A DNA stretch of 64,000 bases from Platerodrilus igneus (lineage: Eukaryota; Arthropoda; Insecta; Coleoptera; Lycidae). The translations under genes were made by a program, and so were the position numbers. A model generated the notes under the pieces. That model was not told where the DNA came from, ran no database searches, and was given only the letters and a program-made list of their open reading frames with translations. How positions within the stretch are numbered: position 1 is the stretch's first letter; each line of letters begins with the position of its first letter. The stretch covers positions 6,412,001-6,476,000 of the forward strand of contig JARFIW010001104.1 in assembly GCA_036346225.1 (NCBI GenBank). Reading direction: 5' to 3'. Below are positions 36,718 to 49,228 of the stretch, one piece after another.

Positions 36718-38812
36718 TAATTACTAGTAGAAGTGTTTGTAGATTTTAATGTTTAATACTCATTTGTAAATGTTGAGGGTTCTGTAAACATCCATAGACC
36801 TGATATTTAATACTGTTTGTATTTAATATACTAAATATTCTACCATTTATTCTTTAGTCCTAACTTAATAACATATTGGGATAGCAACGTTATTAAATGT
36901 AAACTACTGAAGCGTCTAAAGTCTGCAGGCTGCTTTCGTGATAAAATCCCTTTTAACTAATTGAAATTAATAAATCTCTTCCTACCGCCTATTGTTTTCC
37001 TAAATAACGCGCCAGCGCTACAAATAACCCAAAGGAAAATATTTTTAAAATAATTTAGTTGAATAAAACTCATTTGCCTAGCATTATAGGCGTGTCGAGA
37101 GACAATTGATCTAATTACCAGTAATTTACCAATTAAAAAGCAGTCTGTATACTATTTGTCTTTAATCCTTTTGGAGAAGCCCAGTGGAGAGGAAATGCCG
37201 TGAAAGCAAAGACACGATGAATTCGGCCATTTTGCAAATAATATTTTGGAGTAGTGTTATTTACAATTAATACTGTAATATATGTCAGGGAGCAGAGAAT
37301 ATTGTGCAAATACTGCTAAAGACTTTAAAAATATTTTATATTTACAAAAGCCTTATGCCAGATTTACCCTTTTTGTTGTTAGAGAAGCTCCTGCATTAAT
37401 GTGGGAGAATCAAGTTTAATAAATTGAGCGTTTTGAAACAGAACTCTGACAAAAAGCACATTTTATTTGAACGCAAACGTTTTCCTGGGGTTGTATACAA
37501 AACTGCACAAATAGAAAAAAGAGAGAGAAGGGGGGGGAGCAAAGAAAGAGGAAAAGAGGACGAGGGAGATTGAACTAGACAAGTTGTATTCACCGAATAA
37601 AAACAAACAGAATTATTTGTGATCACTTTGAGAACAACTGTACTTGAATTAATGCTTACAAATTTAGAGGTGTGTAACGAAAGAAGAGAACCTACAAGTT
37701 CTGGAAAATGGTTTTTTGATTAGAGCTTGCAGTACCCGAATAGATAATTAAAACCGAATGATAACCGAAATCAATAAATGACATTCAAATCGAATAACTG
37801 CTCACATATCGAAAGGTTTATGTATTGGTCTCAAGTTAAAAGTTAACCTTGTTAACCTCATCTCCCTTATAAAACAACAAAACTTGGTCAATCAATGAAT
37901 AACATTTACAATCTTCGGCAAATCTTCAAAAGAAAAATCCTGTATCTAAAAAAGTAGCTGTCAGAAGCAGATTATTCAAATTGTTGAGTGTAATTAATTA
38001 AAGAGAAAAGTACGATATGAGAGGTTTTATTGCGGTTAGCTCACCGAACTAATCTAAAACGCTACATGGCTTGTTTATTGGCATTAAACGTGAATGACTT
38101 TTATCGTTGAGGCACAAAGCCTGGCGGTCTAATAATAATTTCTGCATTCAAAGAACCACAATCTTCTAAAGGAATGCACATAAGCAGATTAGATGAAAAT
38201 CTTTACATTATAGAGTCGCACATCTATAAATGCTTGGCATTTTAATGACCGATTAGAAACACAATTCTTTATGGGAGTTACAAGGCCGTCAGGCATCAGT
38301 AATTAAATCTCATACTTTATCATATTTATATGATTTTATTATACAGGATTGCTTTGAAGGTTTTAACCGACTACTTTTAAAGAACACTTGCACATATTTC
38401 AATGCAGAATCAAAAATAATTTAAAGTTGGGTACTTTATGAAATTCAAACACGTTTTTTTAAAGTGAATAAATGTTTAACACAGGCTATTTTAAACAAAA
38501 TTTGAAAAGCAAATGTCAACTCGATTGAACATCGTAGAAATGAGTATGGTTGGCTCACTTGTAACGGAAGAACTTTTGCTAATTACTGTACTTATGATCT
38601 ATACAAGAGATACACGATTTCTTAGAGTTAATCTTTAACACGTTCACTGCTGATGACTCCTTTCGACGTCAACCGCTTCTTTAGAGTAAGGCGCATTCGA
38701 TGCATTTACTTATTAAGTGTTAGTATTCAGTTAGCATTTGAGCGTGGATGTTGTACTGTTTTCAGCCTCTCGTTTACGTATTAGCGTAAAATTACATTAG
38801 TTTGATTTTACA

Positions 38813-39897
38813 ATGACTGCTAGCCAGGCGGGACCGTTAGGTGTAAAAGGGCGCGGATGTATAAGAAATCGTAACTATACAAGGTTCCTTTAACACAGGA
38901 AAAGTTAGAATATTATCTATATAATTCAGACGATGATTTTGCCTATCCAGATTTTGTAGATTCGGAAGATGAGTTGAGTGATTCAGATTTTGATGTTGGT
39001 GATGCTGCGGAAATAGATGCTTCGGTAGTCGATGATCGTAGTCTTGATAATTTAGATAATTCAAATCTAGCTACAACGATAAACGTCCCAGTACCACAAA
39101 CTATGCCTGCCCGTCAGGTACCTGTTCATGTAGTATGGAATGCAGCGGAACATGCTCCTGAAGATTTTCCATTTACCAAGCAGAGAGAGCTGTTAGTTCA
39201 GCCTAACGGTATGTTTATATTTTCTTAATATTATATTTACCCACTATGGATGGTGTTTCAGGCAATGCACCAAAATACTATTTTGATTTACTGTTTGATG
39301 GCAATTTACTACAGTTGATAGTTGAAGAAACAAATAGGTACGCGAGTTAAGGTTCATGGCTGCGAGCGGTCCTTTTTAAAAAGACTTCTTGAACTTCTTA
39401 ACACATTTATTTGTTTATACAGAAATTAACATTGAATTTTGACAATTTCGAATGAATTATTCTAAGTCGAAAATATATTAATTAACTGTACAAAGTGAGT
39501 TATCTAACGAACTGCAATGTTAAAGCTGAACGATGACTCATCTGTCTTCGAGTGGGGCTCCCGGACCTTTTATAATATCCCTACCCTCTCACATGGCTGA
39601 GGGAACTTGCAGACCTAATGTCTGCTTACACTTGACTCTTATTCATAATACAATGTTGCTATCTTAAATCTATTCATAATTACTTTGTTGCGAGCTTCCT
39701 TTCCAGGTAATCTCGGTACGTGACTGTCTGTGACCGCCTGTGACCTGACATCTGCAGTGTCACTTATCCTTGTGCTACAAAGTAGCGTTTCCGTTCCCAT
39801 GAACGTTAACAAACTGAAATGAATAGTCCTTCATTACAGTGTTGCACATCACTTAGCGCATTTTCTAATATTTCTAATAACTTGTTAATTATTAGTT

Positions 39898-39939
<42 letters not shown>

Positions 39940-41176
39940 AATGGGGGATTACATAACTCGCGGAAGAGATTTTTCTTTCAAACACCACAAAAGAAAAATC
40001 TCGGAAAACACGCTAGACTGAATTAACAAAGGACAATTTAAAAGTATTTATTGGAATTGTGTTCCATATAGGCACTATTAGATTAAATAGACTCCAGGAT
40101 TATTGGAAAAACATTGGCTATTCAACCTATCTGCTTTTTCCAAATACATGAGTAGGGACCGTTTCATGTTAATTTTAAGATGTTTTCATTTTAGCAGAAA
40201 TCCTTTACCTAATGAACCGCAACTAACAGATCGGTTATTCAAAATTAGACCGATTTTAATTCTAGAATAAAAGCAATTTATTATCCAGATAAAAATCTCT
40301 CTTTAGACGAGTCAATGGTATTGTGGCGTGGCCGATTGGTTTTTACGCAATACATAAAAAGCAAAAGGCACAAGTATGGTGTGAAATTGTATTTGCTAAC
40401 AGAACCAGATGGGACAACCTTAAAATTTGAATTGTATACTGGAACCCTAGACTATTATGGTGGCAAAGGTCATGCTACAATGTAGTACTAGATTTGACAG
40501 AAGAAAAATTAGATGTGGGACATTTTATATATCTAGACAATTACTACAATAGTTATGAACTTGCCCCAAAGTTGTTATCTAGAAAGACGTATTGCACTGC
40601 CGCTCTCAGAGTTGACAGAAAACAAAATCCTCTCGAAGTAAGGAATGCAAAACTAAAGAAAGGGGAGAGAATTGCGTGTTATTTCAACGGTGTCATGATT
40701 GCTAAGTGGAGAGATAATAGAGAAGTATATTATATATCTACCGAGTTTAACAAGAAAAAGTAAAGCCAGAAGCTATTTGCCAATATAATAATTTTATGGG
40801 AGGACTAGATAGAAAAGATCAAATGAGTCACTACGATGGTACAAAAAAATTGGGATCCATATTATTAATATGCTACTAATAAATTCTTTTTTTTTTGTAC
40901 AAAAAATACGAACAACCAAAAATTTCTTTGTATAACTACTGATTGCAAATTCTAGGACATCTTCTTCCGGAAAAGGAACACCCTAATCTTGGCCAAAACC
41001 AACGACCCACAAATGATGTTCCTACTAAAAATTTACAAACAGAAGAATAGAAGAAACACGCACATAGAAGGTGCACTTGGTGCTACAAAAATAAAGTGCG
41101 CAAAGAAATTGTGTACCACTGTCCAATCTGCCCTGGAAACCCAGCCCTTTGTTTAGAGCCTTGCTTCTCTGCATAG
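38813..41176 (+). pseudogene. piggyBac transposase 1, broken
   Basis: The enzyme would cut and rejoin its DNA at TTAA. From ATG 38813 there is a short basic start and a frame change near 38888, then an acidic N-terminus (about 38890-39210). A 53-bp GT...AG segment at about 39209-39261 looks like an intron. The frame is then cut by the solo LTR at 39345-39958. The DDE/D core follows: LDESMVLWRGRL near 40310 (first Asp), IYLDNYYNS near 40530 (second Asp) and GGLDRKDQM near 40800 (third Asp). The C-terminal cysteine-rich domain is visible near 41065-41170 (CTWCY ... CPICPG ... CLEPCF). All three catalytic aspartates survive but stops and frame changes separate them. It is unrelated at close range to the second copy at 53-55 kb. 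Confidence 0.88.
39345..39958 (-). mobile_element. errantivirus-type solo LTR in piggyBac-1
   Basis: The 614-bp LTR is flanked by CGCG on both sides (39341-39344 and 39959-39962). On the minus strand it begins AGTTATGTAATCCCCC and ends AACT, the AGT...ACT style of insect errantivirus LTRs. It is homologous along its length to the LTR at 55543-56121. A (TA)n expansion lies at 39905-39937. It leaves the transposase reading frame split. Confidence 0.9.
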
Positions 41177-41324
41177 CATAAAAAATTGTAATTTTTTAAT
41201 AATATTTGTATTATATAATAAGTGAACAATGTATGTACACTACTAATTTGCATGACGTCTTTCGACGTCATCCGCCTTCCGCAGATAATTTGTGTTTAGG
41301 AGGCTAACGACGTAAAAAGACGTC

Positions 41325-41327
<3 letters not shown>

Positions 41328-41363
<36 letters not shown>
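41328..41363. repeat. (TA)n microsatellite, left of (TA)n element 1
   Basis: About 36 bp of TA. It forms the left border of the element at 41364-42942. The matching tract on the right is 42941-42973. Confidence 0.95.
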
Positions 41364-41370
<7 letters not shown>

Positions 41371-42939
41371 GATAACTTCTGTTAGCCCCAACGCTTGGAC
41401 GCAATATTTATGTCGTGATTTATTTTTTTATTACTTAAGCACTTGTAGAAATGTTAATTTATAATTTTCTTTGCCTCGACTAGCTGATTCAATTAAATAA
41501 AGCAATTCCACAATACACAGTATAATGATTAAATATTTACAACCTTTTTAAATATCTTCTCCCTTATTAAATTATTTACATGTGTCAGATTTTTAGAAAA
41601 TCAAGCCAGCAAAAGGAGCTTTTTATTACATTTAGAGACCTTTTGAAACGTTTCAAGATGTCTATTACTTTTCATAAATTTATACAAGAAACCCCAATTT
41701 GTCGGCTCCCTTACACTTTGAATTATTATTGAGATAAAAACAGTTTTTAGAAATAAATCATATCAAAATATCTAACCTGAAGTGGTTCAGTAGGTGCTCT
41801 GCATTCCCAAGAATTAAAGTCGACATTTAACCAAATTAGTATACAAATCGTTATTGGTGAGCTTATTCCAATGAAAGGTTTTTCATTTCCGTAATAGAAT
41901 ATTTACCATTTTCAGAGATTATCAAATTGCTTGAACAGGCAGCATTCTCCAGAGTCTCGTATCCAAAATTGTATTTAAAATCGTAATTAACAGGAGTCGT
42001 AACAAGATCTTTATTAGGATCGTTATTTCGATTGTAATTTAAGATTGTAATTAAGATTGTAATTGAGATGGTAATTAAAAGCCCTGTTTTATTTATTATT
42101 AGAAATGGTATAATTTCACTAAATCTGATATACTTACGTCTTTAGAAGTACGGCTCGCTTGCACAATTATACACTCTTTAATCTTTACTTTAATTTAATT
42201 TACTGTTTACGTAAATATTTAGCACTTTCAAGTATAGTGACTGTCCAGTTTCTAAAGTATACTAACTTGATATTCAATTGTCATGATATTTATAGGATCG
42301 GCCCTTTTTGTTTGCGATTCGTTGACTTCACGTGCTGGGCGAGACCAAGTGTCTTATCTCTTGTTATTTTGGGAAACTTTACCAATTGTGTAGTTCAATT
42401 GCATGAAGCGATGCTAAGAATGTCACGTAATTCATTATTATACCTCACATTTAATTCAGAAATCCCAGGAATCTTCGTCCAACAAATTACGTACTATTGT
42501 TGTTGGCCTTATTCTAATCTGAATGGAATAAATTTGGTGTTTGTTTATTTCCTAATAAATTGGATTTTTGAACAAATGTGATACTTTTAGATCACGCACG
42601 CTATTAAAATAATGCATAATTTTTGCGTGCGTTTAAGATGATATATTAACGCACTTTTTGAATATTTATCTAGCCAATTCATGCAGGTTTTTCACTGATT
42701 TAATTTCAATGCGTTTCGTTACATTTTTAAATTCTTATCTTTGCTTGTAGCTACTCTTGGATATGTGTTTTAATCGCTTGTACTGCTATATACAGCGTGC
42801 TCTCAACTAATAATATTTATAATTATCTATTTACCCTTCTAATATTTTAATTATGTGCTTTTGTTACTTGGGAGTTTCTTTTGTTTATTCTACGACCCCC
42901 ATGACTTAACCTACCTCTAAATTAACCCTATAATTACAG

Positions 42940-42942
<3 letters not shown>
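41364..42942. mobile_element. candidate (TA)n-targeting element, copy 1 (about 1.58 kb)
   Basis: It begins TTGTTGTGATAAC directly after a TA tract and ends with ...ATAATTACAGCAA directly before another TA tract, so the ends are inverted relatives (TTGYTGTRAT). The insert splits piggyBac-1 away from its right terminal repeat, which shows that it was inserted. The longest frame, 42159-42581 (140 codons), is rich in hydrophobic residues and matches no family I know. A short peptide-like stretch alone is not evidence of a transposase. Confidence 0.55.
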
Positions 42943-42976
<34 letters not shown>

Positions 42977-43113
42977 TATATAGCAAGTTTTTATTTCATA
43001 TTTTTGAAAATAAATGTTCTTTTTCCCCTTTTCTTAAATAAATTTGTATTATTTATCAAAAAACCGTTTCAGTCTCTAGAGGTGCTAAACCATATTGATT
43101 AGCATTGAAAGTG
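42943..43113. mobile_element. right end of piggyBac-1
   Basis: After the (TA)n tract about 140 bp of AT-rich sequence leads to the terminal repeat ...AGCATTGAAAGTG before TTAA. It is separated from the transposase by the 1.58-kb insertion. Confidence 0.75.
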
Positions 43114-44269
43114 TTAAACTAGAGTACTACTTTACTGAGCAGAAAAAATATAAAAACGAAGTTTCAGAATTGCCAGATTTAGAAATTTCTTTCATAGAAA
43201 TACGCTTGTTGATAAAAATATTTTCCAAAAATAATGTTCAATATCATCATACAAATTTAGATACTGCTGAAAGTAAATGCTTTTCTTCAATATTAAACTA
43301 AGCAGAAAGCTCTATTCATACACTTGTGTCCTCTCGAGTTTGATCCTTCCGCTTTGCTATAGAACGAAGCTTTTGAAAACTGCTTATTTCAACATCCTTA
43401 GACCGCTAAAGAATTTGTTACAAACTCTTAATTTGGCGCGTTTTACGCTCAGTGAATCAACAGGATATTAGCCCGGTTAACAAAATATAAAAAGAAATAA
43501 ACGGAAGTGAAATGGGATCATTGAATGTACGAATATATATCGTTATACTCGTGATACTAGTATTCTTTAGTAGAAACTCCCTCACCTGACAGACGATAGT
43601 TTATGCTGCTCAGTATTCTGTTCGTGATTCGTTTGGAAATTTTACCAGTTTCATATTCCTGGTTATAACTTATACATTATTGCCTGTCGCAGAATATCCT
43701 CCTGACTTGACATATCCACCTACTGCAGATATCGTGCTGAACTTCTACCTTCCAATCATTTTCCGCGGATAAACAGAAGAGACCCAGTGCGATCTCATGT
43801 GTCAACAATTGTATCACTCTCCATTGTGTTAAACTTGGTTCTTACTTGATTGGACTTCTTACAGAAGTACTTTATCAAGAGTAACAAGTACTTGTTCTAT
43901 ACTCTACAATATTATTAAAAATCAATCTCATTAAATTATTGATTTGAAAAGTGGTTTAATTACTACTAGAAGCGTTTGAAGATTTCAATGCTTACTCATT
44001 TTAAAATATTGAGCATTTTGCAAAAGTTATAATTAAATATTTAAAAATTCAGGAATGTAATAAAATTTCTGATGAGAACCGAAAAAAATGCTCAAAACTG
44101 CATTCAATCACCAGGTGTGACACATCGATGAATTTCAAATAGCAAAAGCTCTTAAACTATAACTTTTAGTATCCTGTTTCATAATTGAAAAAACAAAGTA
44201 GTTGACGCCTACGAGAATATTATTTAAAAAAATCTAGCTATACCATATAAAACCGCACTAAAGACTGCT

Positions 44270-44645
44270 ATGCAGATAGGTTAGCGCATCAGCGGCCAAA
44301 ACCGAAGGTTACAGGTTCGACTTCTGTTGGGAGCTTTATATATTCCAGCTTTCAACTACTAGCTCGATTAGAAATAGTCATTTGGAATTTGAACAAAAGT
44401 TTAAATTACTATTTCATCTTATTAAATAATATAACATTGAAAATCAGTTTGCTTTGTGCAACTACTAATATTTGTCATTAATAGTTGACTCATAGCCGTG
44501 AATTTGACCTTCGCTTTCTGTCTGTATCTGACATAAGTCAAAACTTGATACAATCAGATATGACTAACAAAAATACTAAACGTAATTGACAAATAGTTTC
44601 ATGAATATTTACGTACGGGATTTAGATTTGTATATCTTGTCAATT
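44270..44645 (+). mobile_element. tRNA-headed SINE-like unit 1
   Basis: A tRNA-like head carries an A-box-like GGTTAGCGCATC (about 44279) and a B-box GGTTCGACTTC (about 44313). It is followed by about 300 bp of AT-rich body that also follows the head of unit 2 (at 49322 onward). The head is too degenerate to be a tRNA gene. Confidence 0.7.
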
Positions 44646-44649
44646 TTAA

Positions 44650-44751
44650 TCACCTATCCGGGTGGCGCAATTGGTTTGCACATCGGTGGTCAAAGCCGAA
44701 GGTTATAGGTTCGGGTCCTGTCCGGTACCTTGTATTTTTCATCTTTCAATT
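44650..44751 (+). mobile_element. tRNA-headed SINE-like unit 2, head half
   Basis: The A box TGGCGCAATTGG (44663-44674) and B box GGTTCGGGTCC (44708-44718) are clear RNA polymerase III internal promoter motifs. The body of this unit continues at 49322 after the LINE insertion. The two units form a tandem dimer of about 385-bp period. Confidence 0.75.
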
Positions 44752-45640
44752 CATCATCATTAGGTCTTCAGTCCTGGAACTGGTTAGATGCGTACGTACC
44801 CTCATTGTTTCCTATTCTGAACTAACCTACACATTTCGCTGTAGTTTGCACAGCTATATCTGATCTAGTTCTACATCTACCTCCTTCTTCCTATCACTGC
44901 TTGAAATAGATCCCATACTATTCCCCAAAAAGCCTTAGAACGTATTCTGCCCTTCTATTTCTCCTATACTTTTCCACAGATATCTTTATTCCCCTACTGT
45001 TTCTATAACCTATTTGTTATTAACTTTGTCTGTCTATGCTATCATCTTCATACATCAGATGCACAACATTCCAAAAGGCTCCCGCTGTTTTTCCGTCTGC
45101 TTTTCCTACTGCCCGTATTTCATAAGCATACTGTGCTGTGCTCCACACATTTGCTTTCAACAATCGTCTTCTTGTTTCTATGTTTGTTGTCTTTGATCAT
45201 AGGCACTGTTCTTTCTTGTTAGATGCAGTTCGGTCCCTTCTATTGTTTTACAATTATATACCCTATTTCTCCGACCTTCAGTGGTTGTGAAGGGGGGTAA
45301 GCAGCCTGTGGCTGCCAACCTCCTTCAGCACTTGAACATTTCCCGATTTAAAATTTTTTCCATTATACCTTTTCGCACAGTTAACATTAGTTGCAGATAT
45401 TTCCCAACCAACCTGTGTATTTGTTTATAATAATCATGAGATTTATCTGAACTTATTTTTTCGTCATTAAATTTTCCGTCTTAAAACTGGTTGAACAAGT
45501 ACTTCTATCTATTTATATTCTGGGCTAGTCTACACAGTTCCCTAAAATTGTCACACAGCCTATTGACAGCTTGGATCCCCTTCTATTGTTTTCTAATTAT
45601 ATGCCCTATTTCAACAAGATTCAGTGGTATATGAAAGGGG

Positions 45641-45942
45641 GGCGTCGCCGTGGATCAATGTAGTAAGCGTAAGACTACGGATCCCAAGGTCCTGGATTCA
45701 AATCCCGGCATGGCCGACTGCTTGAAAAATGGCAGGTGAGCATTTTTCACAAAAATTACGCCCTCGTTCGGATGAGAGGTTAAATGGAGGTCCCGTGTAT
45801 GAGTGTTGTAATGCACGTTAAAAATCCCTACCTTGCCTGGAACGGCAAGGGTTCGGCAAAATTCTAAATTTCCAGGCAACAAAAACTCACCTCCTGGCCA
45901 ATGTAGTACCTTCGGGTGGAACATTGGAAATGTAAATGAACG
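45641..45942 (+). mobile_element. tRNA-derived SINE, copy 1, inside the LINE 3' region
   Basis: The tRNA-like head has the B box GGATTCAAATCCC near 45694. The body has the conserved blocks GAGCATTTTTCACAAAAATT, CGCCCTCGTTCGGATGAGAG, GGAGGTCCCGTGT and GGCCAATGTAGTACCTTC. The sequence GGTATATGAAAGGGG before it and GGTATGTGAAGGGG after it form an imperfect duplication. A plus/minus open frame across it is an artefact. Confidence 0.88.
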
Positions 45943-46149
45943 GTATGTGAAGGGGTTAAGCAGCCTGTGGCTGCCAAGATCCCCCAACACCTAGACATTG
46001 CCGAATTAATAGTTTTCCAGTAAATCCTTTCACACAATTAACATTATTCGAGAATATTGCACAACCAATACCTGTAGCTTCTTACAATAATCATCATGTT
46101 TAAGTACAGTTATTTTTTTCGTCGTTCATTTATCCATCTTGGGGCTGGT

Positions 46150-49100
46150 TGAATGCGTACTTCCATTGATTTCAATTCTGAGCTAACCTACACATTTCCC
46201 TCAAATTCCTACAGCCTACATCTTTTACTATGTGTGTACAATAGATTAACCTAGGTCAACCTCTACTTTATTTTTTTTATCTTTGCTTCTAATATATTCC
46301 ATACTATGCCCTCATGCCATAGTATGTAACCTATCATCCCATCTCTCCTATTTTTTACTAATTTCCACATATTTCTTTCTTCCCCTACCATTCTTAGTAC
46401 CTCTTTGTGCATGATTTCTTCATCATTTGTCTGTAGCACCACATTTCAGAATCTTCTACCTTTTTCATGTCCGCTTCTCCTACTGTCCAGGCTTCACAGC
46501 TGTACAGTGCGTGCTCACACATGTTTTAAGCGAACTTTTCCTTGTGTTTATGTTTGTCGTCTTTGAACACAGTAGTTGCTTTTTCTTGTTAAAGATAGCA
46601 CGACCTTGTGCTAATCTTTGTTTTATATCTTTTGCGCTTTTCCCATCTTGTGTTATTTGGCTTCCTAGGTAGCAGAAATCCTTAACCTCTTGTAAGTACT
46701 TGCTACCTATTTGTATTCTTCTTTTAATTTATTTTCCTTTCCTTTACATACTAGTACTTTAGTTTTATTTTTGTTAATTTTCATACCGTATCTCTGTGTT
46801 AGAACCGTTTTCATTTCATAAAGAGCAGCTTCTAAGTCTTCCTTGCTAGATGCTAATACCGCTATATCATCTGCAAATCTAAGCATATCAATCTTTTGTC
46901 CCTGTATAGTAATTCCAAACATCTTTCTGCATTTAACAGTATTCAGTGCCTCTTCAATGTACAAGTTAAAAATTAATGGGGATAGGGCACATCCCTGTCT
47001 CGCCCCTTTCCTAATGTTTACTTCTCTACGTTACTGCTCTAATTTTATTTCTGTTGTTTGCTCTTTGTATAAGCGATGTACTATACGTCTATCTCCATAA
47101 CTCATTCAATCATTTTGAGTATTTTGAACATTTTTTTCCATTTTCCATTGCCGAATGCTTTTTCCAAATCAACAAACCCTATATACACGCGTTCCCCTTT
47201 TTCTATTGTTATCTCCATTATCACTCTCAGAGCTAAAATAGCTTCCCGTGTTCCCTTGTTTGGCCTAAACCCAAATTGATTTTCTCCTAGTATTTCTTCA
47301 GCTCGTTTTCCTATTCGTCTTTGTACAATTGTAGTTAATATTTTTGACACGTGTGCTGTCAAACTTATTGTTCAGAAATTTTTACATCTATCCGCATCTT
47401 TCTTTTTTGGTATAGTTACTATTATGTTAAGTTTGAAATTTTTGGGTATCTCGCTTGTCTCATACATATAGCTTACAAGTTGGAAAAGACGTTCTGTTAC
47501 TGCTTGTTCAGCGGCTTTCAGAGTTTCTGTTTGCACCGTCTCTCAACCCGGCGCCTTACCATTTTTTATACTCTTTAATGCTAATTCAACCTCATCTCGA
47601 AGTATAGGATATCCCAAGACATCGTTTTCAATGTCTGATTCCTGTTCTAATGCTGGTAGTACCTCTCCTGCATGTACATTCTCTATAATCTTGCCATCTA
47701 CCCACTTTCTCTACATTTTCTATAATGACGTTTCCTCCCGCGTCCTTTATATTTTTGCTGTACGGTTTTATATCTCTAAAACTGATTCTAATTAGTTTGT
47801 ATGCTTCATCTGTCTGTCCTATTTCCATCTTAGTTTGTACGTCTTTGCACTTTTCATTAATCCATTGTTCTTTAGCTTTCCTGCATTTGCGAATAATTTC
47901 CAACTTTATGGCTTTGCATCTCTGTTTTCCTGTTTCGTCTGATTTATTTTTGTATTTTCGTCTTTCTTCTATTAAACTCAGGACATCCTTCGTTATTCAT
48001 GGTTTCTTATTTTCTTTTTGTGTATACCCCAGAATATCTCTGGCCGCCATTTCTACGCTGGATTAAATGTTATTCCATTCTGTTTCTACTTCCTTAGTAT
48101 CAGATATTTTCTCAATATCTTTGAGCAATTCATTTGACTTTTTTTCGAATATTTCTTGAATATCTTTATCTTTTAGTTTCTCTAAGGCAAAGTGCGTTTT
48201 TCTGTTTCCTTTTTTCAAATTTTTAAATTTAAGTGCTGCCTTCATAATTACGATATTGTGGTCAGTGTCTATATCTGCTTCTGGGTAGCTTCTACAGTCT
48301 TTTATTTGATTCTTAAACCGTTGTCTTACAGAAATGTATCTTCCTATATCTCCTGGCATCCTCCACGTATATCGTCTTCTAGCATGATGTTGAAATAATA
48401 TGTTTGTGATGATTAAATTGTTCTTATCGCAAAATTCTACCGGCCTATTTCACCTGTCGTTTCTCGTCCCTAAACCAAACAAACCTATTACCGCTCCTTC
48501 CCTACCCTCACTTATTACTGCATTAAAATCTGTCTTTTTACATATCTTAGTATGTCTTCAATATCTTGTAGATCGCTTCTACCTCTTCGTCACTGTAGCT
48601 AGAGGTGGGCATGTATACTTGTATTATTACTGAGTTTACCGGTTTAAATTCTAATCTAACCATGAGTACTCTTTCGTTCTTGGGTAAGTACTTTTCTACA
48701 CAGTGTACTTTTTTTTTTCGCATAACTATCCCCACACTCGAATTTCCTTCCTCTGCTTCTGTATGAAGTACCCTGAAGTCTCCACTCCAAAAATCCACCG
48801 CCTCTGGCCACCAAACTTCGCTGATCCCTACTATGCCTAGCGCTAACCTATTCATTTCAATTTTTAGGTTTTCTAGCTTACCTACTTGCTTCATGCTTCT
48901 AACATTAAACGCTCCGCCTCGCAAAATGTTCCCGACTCTTATTCTGAACTTTCCAAAGTAGTCCGAAGTAGTCCCCCTCCCGAAGATCCGAATAGGGGAC
49001 TATTTTAACTCCGGAATCTTTTACCCCAAAGAATGCTATCATTTTATTATAATTTAGGTACGCTGTGTACTTGGGAAGTAATGTGGTGGTTTCCGTACCT

Positions 49101-49228
49101 GCCATACCAACCCCTATGGCCTCTGCCAATCTAAATACCGAAAGAGCTGCAGCCCTCTTTCGGGGACCTATTATAGTTTGATTCCTTACTAACGACCTTA
49201 CTACTTTGGTTGGACCTGTAGTTGGCAT
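46150..49228 (-). pseudogene. LINE ORF: AP-type endonuclease and reverse transcriptase, broken
   Basis: The protein would nick target DNA and copy the element's RNA in place. From the 5' side: a leader (49228-48905) of unclear role; an endonuclease with FNVRSM at the start, GISEVWWPEA near 48830 and VYMPTSSYSDEE near 48600; and its end with DTDHN near 48260. A charged linker is followed by the RT: ENQFGFRPNKGTREAI near 47270, GFVDLEKAF near 47180 and the catalytic LRFADDIAVLAS near 46870. The C-terminal region includes an ALY/W-type segment near 46500. At least six frame changes and stops divide it. Both RT catalytic aspartates (FADD) remain. Assignment to RTE rests on domain order, absence of RNase H and the tail type. 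Confidence 0.9.

Larger units (their letters stand above)
31758..38380. repeat. 8-kb tandem unit, copy C (diverged; one sub-repeat; no LINE)
   Basis: It starts AGCATTGGTAAGTTATTCC. The early part (31758-33411) follows A and B closely and includes a single 597-bp unit, interrupted at 32776-33136 by a LINE end. A 3.3-kb LTR element then intervenes (33412-36717). From 36718 the unit resumes, passes a (GA)n tract at 37515-37570 and runs to about 38370, more diverged than before. The LINE and MITE of A and B are absent. Confidence 0.8.
38635..43117 (+). mobile_element. piggyBac-family transposon 1 with nested insertions
   Basis: TTAA at 38635-38638 and at 43114-43117 flank the element. Removing it restores ATCTTTAAACTAGAG, matching the ATCTTTCAGCTTGAG of copy A. 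The terminal inverted repeats are CACGTTCACTGCT on the left and CACTTTCAATGCT on the right strand. Sub-terminal GACGTC-rich repeats occur near 38656 and 41256-41325. Without the errantivirus LTR and the (TA)n element it would be about 2.3 kb, normal for the family. TTAA targeting is the family hallmark. Confidence 0.9.
38381..44240. repeat. 8-kb tandem unit, copy D (most diverged, incomplete)
   Basis: After a deletion of about 0.9 kb relative to A and B, the unit restarts (about 38395-38634), is broken by piggyBac-1, then continues at 43118-44040 with one 597-bp unit (landmark near 43514). Similarity fades by about 44040-44240. It has no LINE or MITE. It is the oldest or least homogenised copy. 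Confidence 0.75.

Noticed and set aside
44279..44335. tRNA gene candidates near 44.3, 44.7, 45.7 and 53.55 kb
   Set aside because: The A and B boxes are present but the arms do not pair into a full cloverleaf, and each is the head of a SINE with a body and a target duplication.
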